Assembly: GCA_013368445.1 (NCBI GenBank)
Contig: JAACJO010000014.1
Span: forward strand, 682,001-746,000
Length of the DNA: 64,000 nt
Direction of reading: 5' to 3'
From: Leucocoprinus leucothites
Lineage: Eukaryota > Basidiomycota > Agaricomycetes > Agaricales > Agaricaceae
Part shown: in pieces, positions 12,101 to 25,862 of the stretch
How the letters are laid out: each line of letters begins with the position of its first letter
Position numbering within the stretch: the stretch's first letter is position 1
Position numbers and translations under genes: made by a program
Notes under the pieces: model-generated
Told to the model about the DNA's origin: nothing
What the model saw: only the letters and a program-made list of their open reading frames with translations
The model's database searches: none

Positions 12101-12608
12101 GGGTTTATCCGCTGAGGAGTTTGTCCTTGAGCTTGAGCGTCCTGTTGATTCTGTGTTTGAGGCTGAGCGGACGACTGCCCCGCCTGTCGCCGTTGTTGTT
12201 CCTGTTGCTGCTGTTGGTGCCGAGCATTTTGCGCCATGAGTGCACGGTCCAAGGTGGCGATGCGTGTCTTGTAAGAAGCAATAAATGAATAGGATGTCAA
12301 CATCCATAAGTGGTTCTCGACGTCTTTAGATTCGTTCGCGTATGGATGAACCAGGAGCAGGTTCAGGTAGTGCCTCCGGAGACTTTGCTGAGGGTGTCAG
12401 CCTGGTGAAACAGCGGAAGCAATGGTAACACTCGCTTCTTTCGCTGAAAATCAACATCTCTGTCGAAGGGTTCCTTGGTCTTTAGGAGTTCTTTGAGGGT
12501 GCTGTTTAGAGATTTCGCCTCGCTACAGATGGATTGGTGTGAGTAACCAAGTGGTGGACGAGTGTCGAGGGGGACATACCTGGCGATGGTGGCAGGTTGG
12601 TCTGTCAT
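9183..12608 (-). CDS. EST1/SMG7 (Ebs1)-like protein
   Basis: Start at ATG 12608 (MTDQPATIAR). Two introns near 12540-12600 and 12370-12435 give a continuous N-terminus: EAKSLNSTLKELLKTKEPFD, then RRHYLNLLLVHPYANESKD, then MLTSYSFIASYKTRI. A Gln-rich insert (about residues 110-150) precedes the 14-3-3-like/TPR region: AIFSKALVCLGDIARYRELY, NYDKAQRCYDQARLLVPNEG, PWHQLAILSSYQKN, VVNYYRALCVQQPYDTATDNL. The EST1 DNA/RNA-binding region follows, then the acidic DDDDDEEIVYLQW. A downstream exon gives a Pro/Gln/Ser-rich tail to the stop at 9183. No PIN domain is present, so SMG7/Ebs1 (nonsense-mediated decay) fits better than SMG6. The last intron near 10140-10190 needs a phase I could not settle. Confidence 0.88.
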
Positions 12609-12839
12609 GGTGGGAGCAATGGATAATCAAATCACGACAAAACCATGGTATTTAAGGAGATTAAGAGAGAAACATTGAGAAAAGAGTTGAATCAGCGATG
12701 ACAAGAAATGATCATAGTCCAGACGACGTGGGAACTAAATTTGCCATTACTCTCCCCTGATGATGATCCGCGGCACGGTCTCATATCACAGCTCTACAAA
12801 TACAAAAACAAAACAAACAGTCACGTATACTACAAGAAT

Positions 12840-15800
12840 TTACCAGCCCTCATCATCATCGCTATCGTCGCGTGCATTATGACGGAACAGAGCGAGCAAA
12901 TCGTCCATGCCCAACTTCAAATTCTTCAACTTATCGCCACTCAAAGCCGCCTGGGCCAGTGCTCGCTTTTTGTCTTGCAGCTACACAGGAGAATCAAGCA
13001 CCGTGATAAGGAGTACAGAAGAATAGCACTCACCAGAAGAATCCGCTCCTCAACCGTCTCATCTATCTTAAGCTTGTAAATGTTCACGTCGCGTTTTTGG
13101 CCGAACCGATGTGCTCGGTCAAATGCTTGGTCCTGAAACAGCCGACTCAGTTCCACCTGTCGGTTTCTCGACTCTTCCTGAGTCAACTCACCTCGAGTGC
13201 AGGGTTCCACCACAGGTCCACCAGAATGACGTTGTTGCATGCAGTCAAGTTGAGCCCTATGGACATATGGGTCAAGACTGAAAGAGACCACACATTGAAT
13301 ACTTACCGGTGCTACCAGCCTTGAAGGAGATCAGAATAACCCGCACGTTTGGATCATTTTTGATCTTGCTAAGTGCTGCTTCACGATCAACAGGGCTCAT
13401 CGACCCATCATCTAGAACGATCCCGCCAACATGTCAACCCCGCAGCAATCTATCAGAACAACATCGATACTCACATCGTGAGAACCGAATTCCCTTCTCT
13501 TTCAGGAAAGGCATGATTAAATCAAGCATAGAAGTGAACTGGGAAAAGATAATAGTTTTCTCCTCTCCATTGGATCTATCTTCAATATTTTGCAACAATT
13601 CCAGAATTTTGCGGATCTTGGCCGATGTCGGGCGTTCAAGTTCAGCGAGCTCGGCTTTCTCAGCAAGGGGTACACAAGTCACACAATGCCCGCTCCATTT
13701 CCCTTCACCTGCATTTCGGGGATTGAGCCTATTTAGTTGTTTAGTATGCACGTCGGAGCCTTGACTCAAAATAACACATACTCCATCATACACATCTGGC
13801 ATTTACGGGTAACTCCCAATTGGCCGAAAGCGGTAGCGAGATCATCGGCGTCTGCTTGAGGATCTTGTTTGGACGCATGAGAGTCGACGGCTTCCAAATC
13901 TTTCTTGTAATCCTTTGTAACAAGAAGTGGATGGTTGCAGGCTTTCAGGCCTGATCAGGAAGTGTTGACTGATAAGATAACGTGTGGACGTACCTTGACG
14001 AAGTCTAAGCAAAAGCAAGAGAACGGAAATATACTTGTTTCCTTTGTCTGAGCTCATAAGTTTTTCCAGCGTCTCATCCATCTTCGTCTCCAGGGAGGTA
14101 TAAAACGCTCGCTCAGAGCCATCAAACGGACACGATACAATCTCAACAGTTCTCTTCGGAAGCTCGATGAGTCTCTTCCCGTTCAACGTGTCATCTTTCC
14201 GGCGCCTTAACATGATTTGCTTCAGAATGACCTAAAACTTCATAAGTCGGGATATCAAAGAAGATGGATTGGACCAACCTGGAGTCGTTTCATAGCGGTA
14301 CCAGCTCTGACACCTTTCTTGATCGGCTGTGCGACATCGTAATTGAACTTGTCGAATTCGTGCCATGGTCGTATGTGCAGGAACTTGAGAAGGGAATATA
14401 GCTCATCCACGCTGTTCTGCCTGTGATGTCTGTGAGCTTCTGACCCCCAACTCAACAGCTAATCAGACAGATCGCTTACAGGGGAGTTCCAGTCAGACAC
14501 CATTTGAATCGGCCTTTCAGTTCACAGCAAGCGATAGCACCCTTAGTTTTATGGTTCTTGATAGTATGAGCTTCGTCTAGGCAAACCAGGAACAGTTGAT
14601 GACATTCAGTCTCAAACAACCAACGATCAACTAGCATGCCACCCACCAAGAACAATACGCCACCACTTGACGTTGAATAGCGCATCTTTCTTCTTCGAGC
14701 TAGATGCAGTCAGTTTCTTGACTGTACGACCAAAGTGCTCAGCCTCCTCAGAATCAGAATCCGAGTCGCCTAAAGATGCTTTTGCCTTGCTTTTCTTGGA
14801 CTCGTCCTTTGCCTCGGGAACGAACACAGCATACTCAGATTTGACGACATCATAAGTTGTAACGACGACATTGTGCCTGCGAAGGGCCTGGGGGTCGGTC
14901 GTTCGAGCGTTTCCATGATGTTTAAGAACGGTAAGCTTTGTCATTTTCTTAATTTCGTCGGCCCACTGGCCAACCAGCGAAAGAGGACAGACAACCCTAA
15001 GGAACATGTTGAGTTGATAGGTCGATCGAAGAAAACCAAAGACACTCACAAGGTAGTTGCAGACCAGCCATCATCTCGGTCATCCTTGGTTGCTGGGTTA
15101 TCAACAATCCTCGCAAGAGTCTGGATGGTCTTGCCCAAACTGAAGGAACATGAGTAAAAGCTGCAACTAAAGAATCACAACGCACCCCATATCGTCCGCC
15201 AAGATACCACCAAACCTCTTCTCCTCTGGAGACTCTCGCGTAGCCATCCAGTTCCTTCCAACGGCTTGATGGTCCAGCAGCTTAATGCCCGGCTTGAAAT
15301 CTTCCACATTCTTATCCTCTGGGTCTACTTCAGTCACTTCATCGTCATTGATGTTACCAGAAATGAGGTCTTTCAAAGCCCTCTCAGTTTCCCCGGGTGT
15401 CATATACTCATTAAGTTCAGAGACTCCAGCCGTGGGTATATAAACTGGCTGACTGGCAACGGGTGCCCGTGGTTGCTGAGGCTGGTATTGTATAGTGTTG
15501 AAAGTAGGCTGCATGTTCTTGGTGCGTTCGTAGTCAAAGGTAGCTGGCTTCAGTGGTGATCCGGAATTAGGTAGGTCTTTGTTTGAGGGTATATGTATTG
15601 GAATAGCAGTCACGCCTTGTGGAAGGGAATGTGGTTTATATGAAGTGAAAGCTCCTCCAGGCGCTGGTTGGGCTCGATTCACGCCGTTAAATGGTTGTAG
15701 CGGACGGGATGGGGTTGTTGGTTTAGGTAATTGGACTGATTTTTGAGTAATAGCCCTGGATAAATCAATTTAATTTCGTTGCCTCTGGAACCATGAAAGA

Positions 15801-16192
15801 AGCAACACGCACGACTGTCGAAGTTCAGATGAAGGTGCCTTTGATAAGATTTCTATTTCACTGTCGCTGTTGCCATTCAGGTTTTCCTGTGCCTCTTCAA
15901 AATGCTCCTCATCCTCATCTTCTTCTTCTGAGGAATACACAACTGGACGAGACCTTCGTACAGCAGGAGCCACCGATGAGGTACTGCTTGAGGCGGTTGA
16001 GGTCGTTGATGCAGTGGAAGCAGTGGAGACGGTTGAACCAATAGACTGAATGACTAGCTTTCAATAACCAGTCACATTAATCGGAAAAGCGTAACTCACA
16101 ATTGTTTCAGGACTCAAGACATTATTCTTTGGCTGTGTCTTTGGCTGTTGTTCCTTTCGCCCTAGCGGAAAGAACATCTGTGCATCAGGCAT
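12840..16192 (-). CDS. SNF2-family ATPase, Rad5/Rad16 group (Uls1-like)
   Basis: DNA-dependent ATPase/translocase. After an acidic, Ser/Thr-rich N-terminus and IKLLDHQAVGRNWM come Walker A DDMGLGKTIQTLARI (split by an intron near 15130-15185), VVCPLSLVGQWADEIKKMT, NVVVTTYDVVKSEY, DEAHTIKNHKTKGA, and FKWCLTGTPLQNSVDELYSL. Then come the switch to the second lobe, IMLRRRKDD, ACNHPLLV, EKTIIFSQFTSMLDL, FKAGSTGLNLTACNNV, DLWWNPALEDQAFDRAHRFGQ, and the stop at 12840. Between the lobes sits a reduced Zn-binding element, CQMC then HCVTC about 20 residues later, where Rad5 and Uls1 carry a RING. About ten short introns. The start at 16192 (MPDAQMFF) is the first ATG in phase; an upstream ATG at 16277 does not splice in phase. 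The closest named relatives are Uls1/Ris1 and Rad16. Confidence 0.88.
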
Positions 16193-17126
16193 GAACTGTG
16201 AGCGACTGATACATGTCAGCATCACAGGACGTGTGTATTGAGTTCAGGATTGATTCGTACAGTCTTTCAACGGGCATCCTGAGCAAAGTTGGACCAAATT
16301 GTGAGGTTATGAAGGTATGTCAAAGGCAAGTCAAGGGAAGTGGTGGTCAGGTTGGAACTCGAACATTTGTGATAAATTAGGTCGCGTTAGAACTTAGGGC
16401 GTTCAAGATCACGTGCAAGTCACGCCACAAAGCACTCAGTACTACTTAATTCCAAATGCAGTAATAATCAAGGACTTTCTGCTTTCTGTTTGTTTCCCTC
16501 TGACTTCTTCACTTCTCCGGGAGAAGATCGAGTATGAGCTTTTCAGACATACATCCGTGGTTTTTCTGAGTACTCCGAGGCGACGATTCTACTGTATAGA
16601 AATTGTCCCTTGGAAATAATCGGTCATTCGTGCGGCGTGCCCATGGTTGCTTTGGATTAGGGTTTCAAAACGAATTATCATGATGGACTAATTGGTCTGT
16701 ATCTACAGCACTACCTGTGGAGGATTGTCACACGATTGTGGTAAGAGCCAAAAACACCGCTCTTGGCCATTCAAACCGCTTGAAGCCACTACCCTTTGCC
16801 CGCAAAGCGAAGATTCAAGACGATACCACAAACTGTCTCTCTACCTTTGGAGGCTCTGACCCGATTTCGTTGGGCAAATCGCTGTTCGCGCCAACGACAT
16901 TAACACGCAAAAACTCCTGGAACCACTCACTTATACAGAGGCCGGGAAGCGTACAACTCGAGAATCGGATGGTATGTACGACATGATGTCAGTAGTAATC
17001 TATTTTTACAATATATAAGGCAAGTCATCACACTCAGTCCAGACAAAATTTTGGGCTTGCAAAGGCCTCAACTATGTCCTCACATCAAGACACAAATAAA
17101 TCACAAATTGTAGGTTCCGGTACCAT
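16193..17126. other. Intergenic, no gene recognised
   Basis: Holds the 5' flank of the SNF2 gene, probably with a 5' UTR intron near 16200-16265, and the 3' flank of FAD synthase. A 90-codon frame at 16717-16986 on the plus strand has no motif and is not supported. Confidence 0.4.
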
Positions 17127-18496
17127 TTACACATTCAACTTCGCAGTCTGCGCAAGCTGCACCGCAGGAGCAGCACCACGACCACATCGTTCAAGACTCC
17201 CATCCTTCAGCTCATACGCAGGCAGGTAGCTCGACTTCGACTTGTTGACTGATTTATTAGAACTCAGATCAATGTGGAGTGACCGTTGAATCTCCGATGT
17301 CAATGTGCGCGGTAGCGAGCCATTCGGCACTGTATGGGTTTTCGCCATACACGAAGAAAGTGTCGATGTAGGAGACAGTGGCTCATCATCCGCTGAAGGT
17401 GTGGTATGTGTGTTCGACATAAATTCGGTCAGGACACTGGTAGGCGATACAATAGACGCAGCCGAAAGAGGCGTTCGTGGTTCGTCGTCGGGTGATGGTG
17501 TGTTGCTGTTGTCATCCGGGATCAATAGGGCTGGGTTTGGGAACGTGTTGTATGTTGAGCCAAGAGATGTATATCTGAGAACGACCAAAGAAACATGAGT
17601 CAGAATATAACCGGGTCCGAGGTTGGAGGTATCCTCACCCCTGATCATATAAGCTGCAATACGGCACCTTCAGATGGCGCAGAAAAGTCCAAACGTTCCC
17701 ATACGACCAATCAATAATAGGGTTCACACGTTCAAACTGAGGCCAGCCAGGATCCGTCATATTGCGATGTGAGAGCCGAGCTGAGAATGAAAATCAAAGC
17801 TCAACCAAGATACTCAAGCTCCCGACTGAAGCAGAGACTCACCACCATGAGGGTCAGTTCGCCTCGTCCCAATCAAGATAGCGGTAATCTGCGGGAACAA
17901 TTCCTTGTACGTCTGCAATGCCTGACGCATACCCTCTCCACCTTTCGCGCCACCCACCGCTTGTGGTTTAAATGCGTGCGAATTGCCATTATTTGTAGAT
18001 ATAGATGGTGTTGATGCAGGTGTTGGGACACTCTCTACTGGGAATGATGGTGATGGCCGGCAAGAGTACAGATCAAGCCTGTAGGCCTTGGTTGTCTCGT
18101 CGATGAAAAGCTCGAGGTCGGAGAAGGGTGAAGGCACGGGAATATAAATGGCCTTGATAGGCTGCGGTTGCTGCCCTGGTAGTAGTCTACGAGCTAGGGC
18201 ACCAGCGTAAAGATGTAGAAGGACGGTGCCTAAAGCCAGGATAAGTCCGTCAATCGCAGTCGAGAGAATAGTGGTCGACGTACAGTCCTTGCCTCCGTTG
18301 AAGCTAAGTGAGGTTCCCTCCAGTCTAGACAGTCGGAATGAGAAATATGCAGGTGGGGCTGACACACGGTCCTTACCCACCCATGGGTATCTAAGCATTG
18401 GTCGATAACTTGCAGTGCCTCCTTCACTAATGGTGCCAATGGATGACCAGACTCGGCAAGACCATAGACTTCCTCAGAGATCTTATTGCAGTCCAT
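17127..18496 (-). CDS. FAD1: FAD synthase (FMN adenylyltransferase)
   Basis: Transfers AMP from ATP to FMN to make FAD; the fold belongs to the PAPS-reductase/PP-loop superfamily. Start at ATG 18496 ([15 protein letters not shown]). After introns the ATP-binding loop reads [20 protein letters not shown]. Next come [40 protein letters not shown], and [40 protein letters not shown] and [16 protein letters not shown] end the conserved part. GTRRTDPHG is diagnostic of eukaryotic FAD synthase. The last 130 or so residues are a Ser/Thr/Pro-rich extension with [17 protein letters not shown] at the end, as in many fungal orthologues. There is an insert of about 40 residues after the strand leading to YSCRPSPSF. 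Confidence 0.93.
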
Positions 18497-18749
18497 CTCA
18501 ACCGCGGTGTCAGAGTCCACGGGAGCTGTAGACCTGTGGTGACTGAGAAGGTAAATACGGGGGGGTTAGGAGGTTACAGAGAGATGAGAACCTGGTTATT
18601 GAGAATCAGCACCACAGATTCACGGTTTCGGGAAATCACGTGATTGATCACGGAATGTAGATTTCCTTTTCAGGTTAGCCAATAACTTGATTCAAATAAG
18701 CTCGCAAACGCAATTCTGCCGTTGCGGAAGCCATTGAATCCTCACAATC
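18497..18749. promoter_or_regulatory. Shared divergent promoter, FAD1 and GDP-fucose synthase
   Basis: A 253-bp gap between two opposite start codons. It must carry the promoters of both genes. No factor site was recognised. Confidence 0.45.
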
Positions 18750-20222
<1,473 letters not shown>

Positions 20223-20624
20223 TCCAACACATTGGTGATTCGGAATGCCAAAATGTCCTATCGCTGCGATCTCCGTATCTCGGACGGATACCATAAGCCA
20301 GCGTTTCGTCGGTCTGTAGAATAGAAACTAGTACCGTACTTTGTGATTGGCTCTGGAGCAGTTGTACCAATACCTCATGGTTACCTCATGATTGAAAATT
20401 CCACATTAATCAAGAGGTCGAATATCGATCCCATTCAAGGCTGCGGATTTCATTCGAGATGACAGGAGGATGGTTTGCAGCAGTGAATGCTCCTAGACAA
20501 AGTGGGGCATGTCGTAAATATGTGGTGTACAGTCATCCACCAATCCCAGCAGTCAAGCTAGTCGAACCGAACATACATAAGAAGGCCACGTCTTCGCAGC
20601 TGCTTTCTCCACTCATCCTCCACC
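20223..20624. other. Intergenic region between the two GDP-fucose genes
   Basis: 402 bp between the GDP-fucose synthase stop and the dehydratase start. It holds the 3' end of one gene and the promoter of the other. No reading frame is supported. Confidence 0.4.
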
Positions 20625-22114
<1,490 letters not shown>

Positions 22115-22295
22115 GATTTTCTTTTTCGACGTGCTTATCCCCGGTCTTCGACAAACATAGACATTGTTTTTTTTGGCTCAAGATGTGTACTGGGACCTTG
22201 CTTCCGTCTTCATGCGCTCAAATTTCGATATCTGCTTTAATCAAATAAAATAGCATTCTTTTTCTCCCCGAGTTGTACGGTACATAACAACGTGT

Positions 22296-23308
22296 TCAGG
22301 CTGTAGCCGTTGAACCAGTATACGCGTGGATAGTCTGGTCGGCGCAACCAGCGGGAGTCTGGTATCCGTAAGGTCCCAAGTTGACGTACAAAAGCCTGTT
22401 GCCATCGGCATCGGGGCAAACCAACCAAGCCTAGATTTCGGAACGAGAGGCATAAAAATTAATCATAGAACTCGTTTAATCCTAAAGCAATACTCACGTT
22501 CGCTTGAGGTCGGGTAACGGTGGGATCAGACCACATAAGCGTGTCACCACTCCAAGAGAAGTCTCCAGCAGGGGCAGGGGATTTGGACCAGCTAACTGCG
22601 AGCTTAACTTGGCCGCTGCCACTAACGAAGGGCTCAACAACGGCATAGAGGGGCGTGCCACCAGGATTCTGAATAAGTTGTCCACCGGTGATTTGGAATT
22701 GAGCTGCAGTGGAAGGTTCACCGAGGACTGCTGGTGAGGTGGTGCCTGACGTTTCGGAGCGGAGGTATTTGTGGAAGTTGGGGTCGACCTAATGTGTGAC
22801 GAAGGTGCGAGAAATAGGTCAAATCGATTCAGAGGAAGGATGGAGTGGAAACCAGACGTACGACGGCACGGATCCACGAGTTTCCTGGGGCGAGGGTAGC
22901 TGTACCTCCGCTCGCGGTTGTGGTTGTGGTTCTAAAGGCAAGCGGGGAGCGTCATGAGGGCTCTGTTGGTACCTAGCGAACAAGATGAAAAACAAACTTA
23001 CGGGTTTCCACCGCCACCAGAGGTTGTAGTAGTGGTAGACGAGCCTCCTCCCCCTCCACTGCCTCCGGGAAGACATTGCGAGTACCAGTCATTCACATAT
23101 GTGCAGGTCCAACCACTGACACATGTAGTTGCACCACCCCAACCTTGGCCACCGCACTGTGATGCACCAAGGTAAGCATGAAACCAATCCAGCGGGGATG
23201 GATAGCTCAAGGAATATGGGTTCTCACCTGAGCGTATTGACCGGCTTGGGCAGAAGCCAATCCAGCGAAAAGAAGAGCGCTGGCAGCGATCGCGAGGGAT
23301 TTTGTCAT
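22296..23308 (-). CDS. Secreted CBM1 protein with unassigned C-terminal domain
   Basis: Signal peptide [20 protein letters not shown], then a family 1 cellulose-binding module starting at [12 protein letters not shown] and ending [13 protein letters not shown] Gly/Ser/Thr linker follows, then a domain of about 150 residues: [79 protein letters not shown]. Stop at 22296. Introns lie after YAQ and near 22490, 22795-22855 and 22935-23005. The CBM1 directs the protein to cellulose or plant cell walls. I do not recognise the C-terminal domain as a named glycoside hydrolase or oxidase and see no catalytic signature. Confidence 0.88.
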
Positions 23309-24411
23309 AATGAAATACGTTCCGGGAACGAAGTGACGATGGAGGGTCGGCTGGTGCTTTTATATGACCTTGAACCGCCTCCCCATACATGAGTGCCTCG
23401 TAGGCCGAATATTGGCCATTTTCTCGGACCGCTGAAGGATGCGGGGTATTTCTGCTGGGCGGAATCACCATGGAATCTCGCCACGGTGCAACCTCGGATA
23501 GTCGATTGTTAGGATTGTCACTACCTTGTGGTTCACATGATGCCCCGTCTGTGCAAGCGATCAATTTCAATATTGATATGCGAGGGCTGGAGCCAAATGA
23601 CGTTCCAGCTAAACAAGGGCTGAAGGTAGGAGTTGGTTTGTATTTTTAAGGTCGATCGTATGCTCTGCACGCCTCGCCAATTAATCACCTAGTGTGAGTC
23701 TCCAACGACGGAGTTTCAAAGATGTAACCGGTCCTCTTAGCTCGAGCAAGGGAGACCTGGATGTTGATTTTGGTAGAATGCCTCTGCAGAGGATGCCAGC
23801 TAAGATTCTGGGTCAAAATCAGAAAAAAAGTCATCAGGCACAACGTAGCAAGTACAGTTGAGAGAATACGCTGCAGCAGTGTGCAACGCTTGAAAAAGAA
23901 CTCGGAAACACGGATCAACTGTCTCGCGGATAAACGCTCTCGAGAAGGACAGCTTCCCTAGCCTGGTAGAGCATAGTTTTGAGATCTCATATTCGATGAG
24001 GAAACAAACAGGACCATTGTGCTTTTTTCATGATGATAGGTTCTCCCAGCTTGTGAGTTTTGATTTTCAGGTCAGTCAATAGCCGACCGTTTCAGAATGA
24101 ACGGCTCATTATATGGTGCGGATTTGTGAGCCAGCCCTAGTGTCACTAAGGATAGGGCAAGCACATGGCCGCACCGGAAGCAAGGTGTACTAGGGAGCGA
24201 AGTTATTTGATAGTAGCAGTGAGTTTCCAAGAAATGCGTCTGACCTTGCAGTAGGCAAGTTTAATGTGGGTGAGCCTCATAAAGACGTTGCGTGGAAAAG
24301 ACTCACAAAAATCACGCTTCATTTATCCCCGTCTAGCGCTCAGAAGCTTGAGTTTAGATATGTGACTTTCGTCACAGCCACTTATTTAGCCCCTGTCCTT
24401 CTCTCTTTTCC
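23309..24411. other. Intergenic, no gene recognised
   Basis: About 1.1 kb between the divergent starts of the CBM1 gene and the F-box-like gene. Only short motif-free frames. It probably holds both promoters. Confidence 0.4.
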
Positions 24412-25576
24412 ATGGTGCAGGCTATCTCTCTGCCAAGTGAACTCCTATACGAAATCCTAGGTCTCCTCCGTTCGGTTCAACACAACCCTCTTGACATCCT
24501 CCTCGTCTCGCCTGACTTTTACCATATCTACTCTCAGCTTATCTATGGTCACCTGAAATTCACGAAAATTGGTCAAATAAAACGTTTTCTCACCACCTTC
24601 AACAATAACCACGCTGGAACAGATAACCATTCAATACCCCAGCCGATACGAAATATTACCGTTGACGTATACAATGACTTGCGGCTCGACTTGTACACTC
24701 TCCTCCAAGCTTTCTTTTCTACTTGCAGGAGAGCACCAAATGCCGAAATTGACGACCTTGGACGTGTGGTTTTCGAAAGCATGAAGTTTAGGTTCCATAC
24801 GCACGCAATGGACAAATCTCTGCATATGATATATGAGGCACTGTCTTGTGTCAAGTGAGGCTTCTTGTTCTTCTATCATTCTCCTGACTCCGAGGATCAT
24901 GTTGTGTTCATGAGTCTGAGTTTAGCCCTCGGACGTTCATCTGGGTTGGACCCGACCCGCCTCATCATTTTTCTGCCGCGGTATGCTTTCCACTTTTCAC
25001 GTCCAAGCCCAAAAGGTTCACTGAACCCTATGTCACATTCCAGATAGTACCTGCCGCCTTGTCGCATGTCCTCAGGGCATTAACAACCCACACAAACCTC
25101 ACCCATCTCACTCTCACACACGTCAAGTTTCCCGACAACGGCGAAATCCTTTCGCTCCCTCCTTTCCCATCCCTCAAAACTCTGAACCTTTCCCAAGTGA
25201 TATTCTTACAGCCTGTCATTGTTGCAAGGTTTCTCATGTCTGCTGGTAAGTGATTCTACGTACAAGAGATGACATGACGCGACCTGTGTGTTAAGGCTCC
25301 CATTTGGAAGAAATCCGGCTGATTGACGCGTATCAACAAAGTATTTGGGGGCCTCGGTTACGCAGGTCGCATATCGAGAAGGCTGCGTATGCTCGAGTCG
25401 TGGAGGAAAGCTCGACGAGTCAAGGAGAAGACGGCGTGTATTGCTCGAGTAATGATCGTATGGAGACCATGTCAGCTGAAATAGTTGCGAGGATCGGACG
25501 GGTTGTGATCTGTCAGGGGAAGACCGAACGCATCATTGGCGGAGACCGAGTCCTCCGAGATAGCATACTTATCTGA
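24412..25576 (+). CDS. F-box-like domain protein
   Basis: Exons 24412-24854, 24926-24980, 25044-25245 and 25296-25576 splice in phase with GT-AG borders. The N-terminus AISLPSELLYEILGLL, then DILLVSPDFYHIYSQLIYGH, matches the F-box pattern of basidiomycete F-box proteins (LP-E---I---L ... L-VS--F---). A leucine-rich stretch is seen later: THTNLTHLTLTHVKF and PSLKTLNLSQVIFL. Such proteins serve as substrate adaptors of SCF ubiquitin ligases; the target is unknown. These families are large in Agaricomycetes and evolve fast. Confidence 0.7.
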
Positions 25577-25862
25577 CGAGGTTGGCATGTACTCGGCTTG
25601 TTTCGTGTATATTACATTAGGGATTCGTATTTTTAAGTTCTGTGTTTGGTGCACGCTAACGCGAGCAGTAACTCATAATCCTGATAATGAGCCTCCAATT
25701 TCCAACAAGTCACCATAAATTAGAAGATTAATACCCAGGGAATGCATCAACTCAAACAAAGAGCACGAAATGCTAATCTACACTTCCGAAATTACTAAGA
25801 GCCAGTTTTTCTACACAGAAACAAGTCCCTGGTCCTTGACCAAATGTATTATACCTTCCTTC

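Noticed and set aside
16275..16277. Upstream ATG (MPVERL) for the SNF2 gene
   Set aside because: Splicing from the only nearby donor gives a stop in the next exon; the ATG at 16192 reads through.
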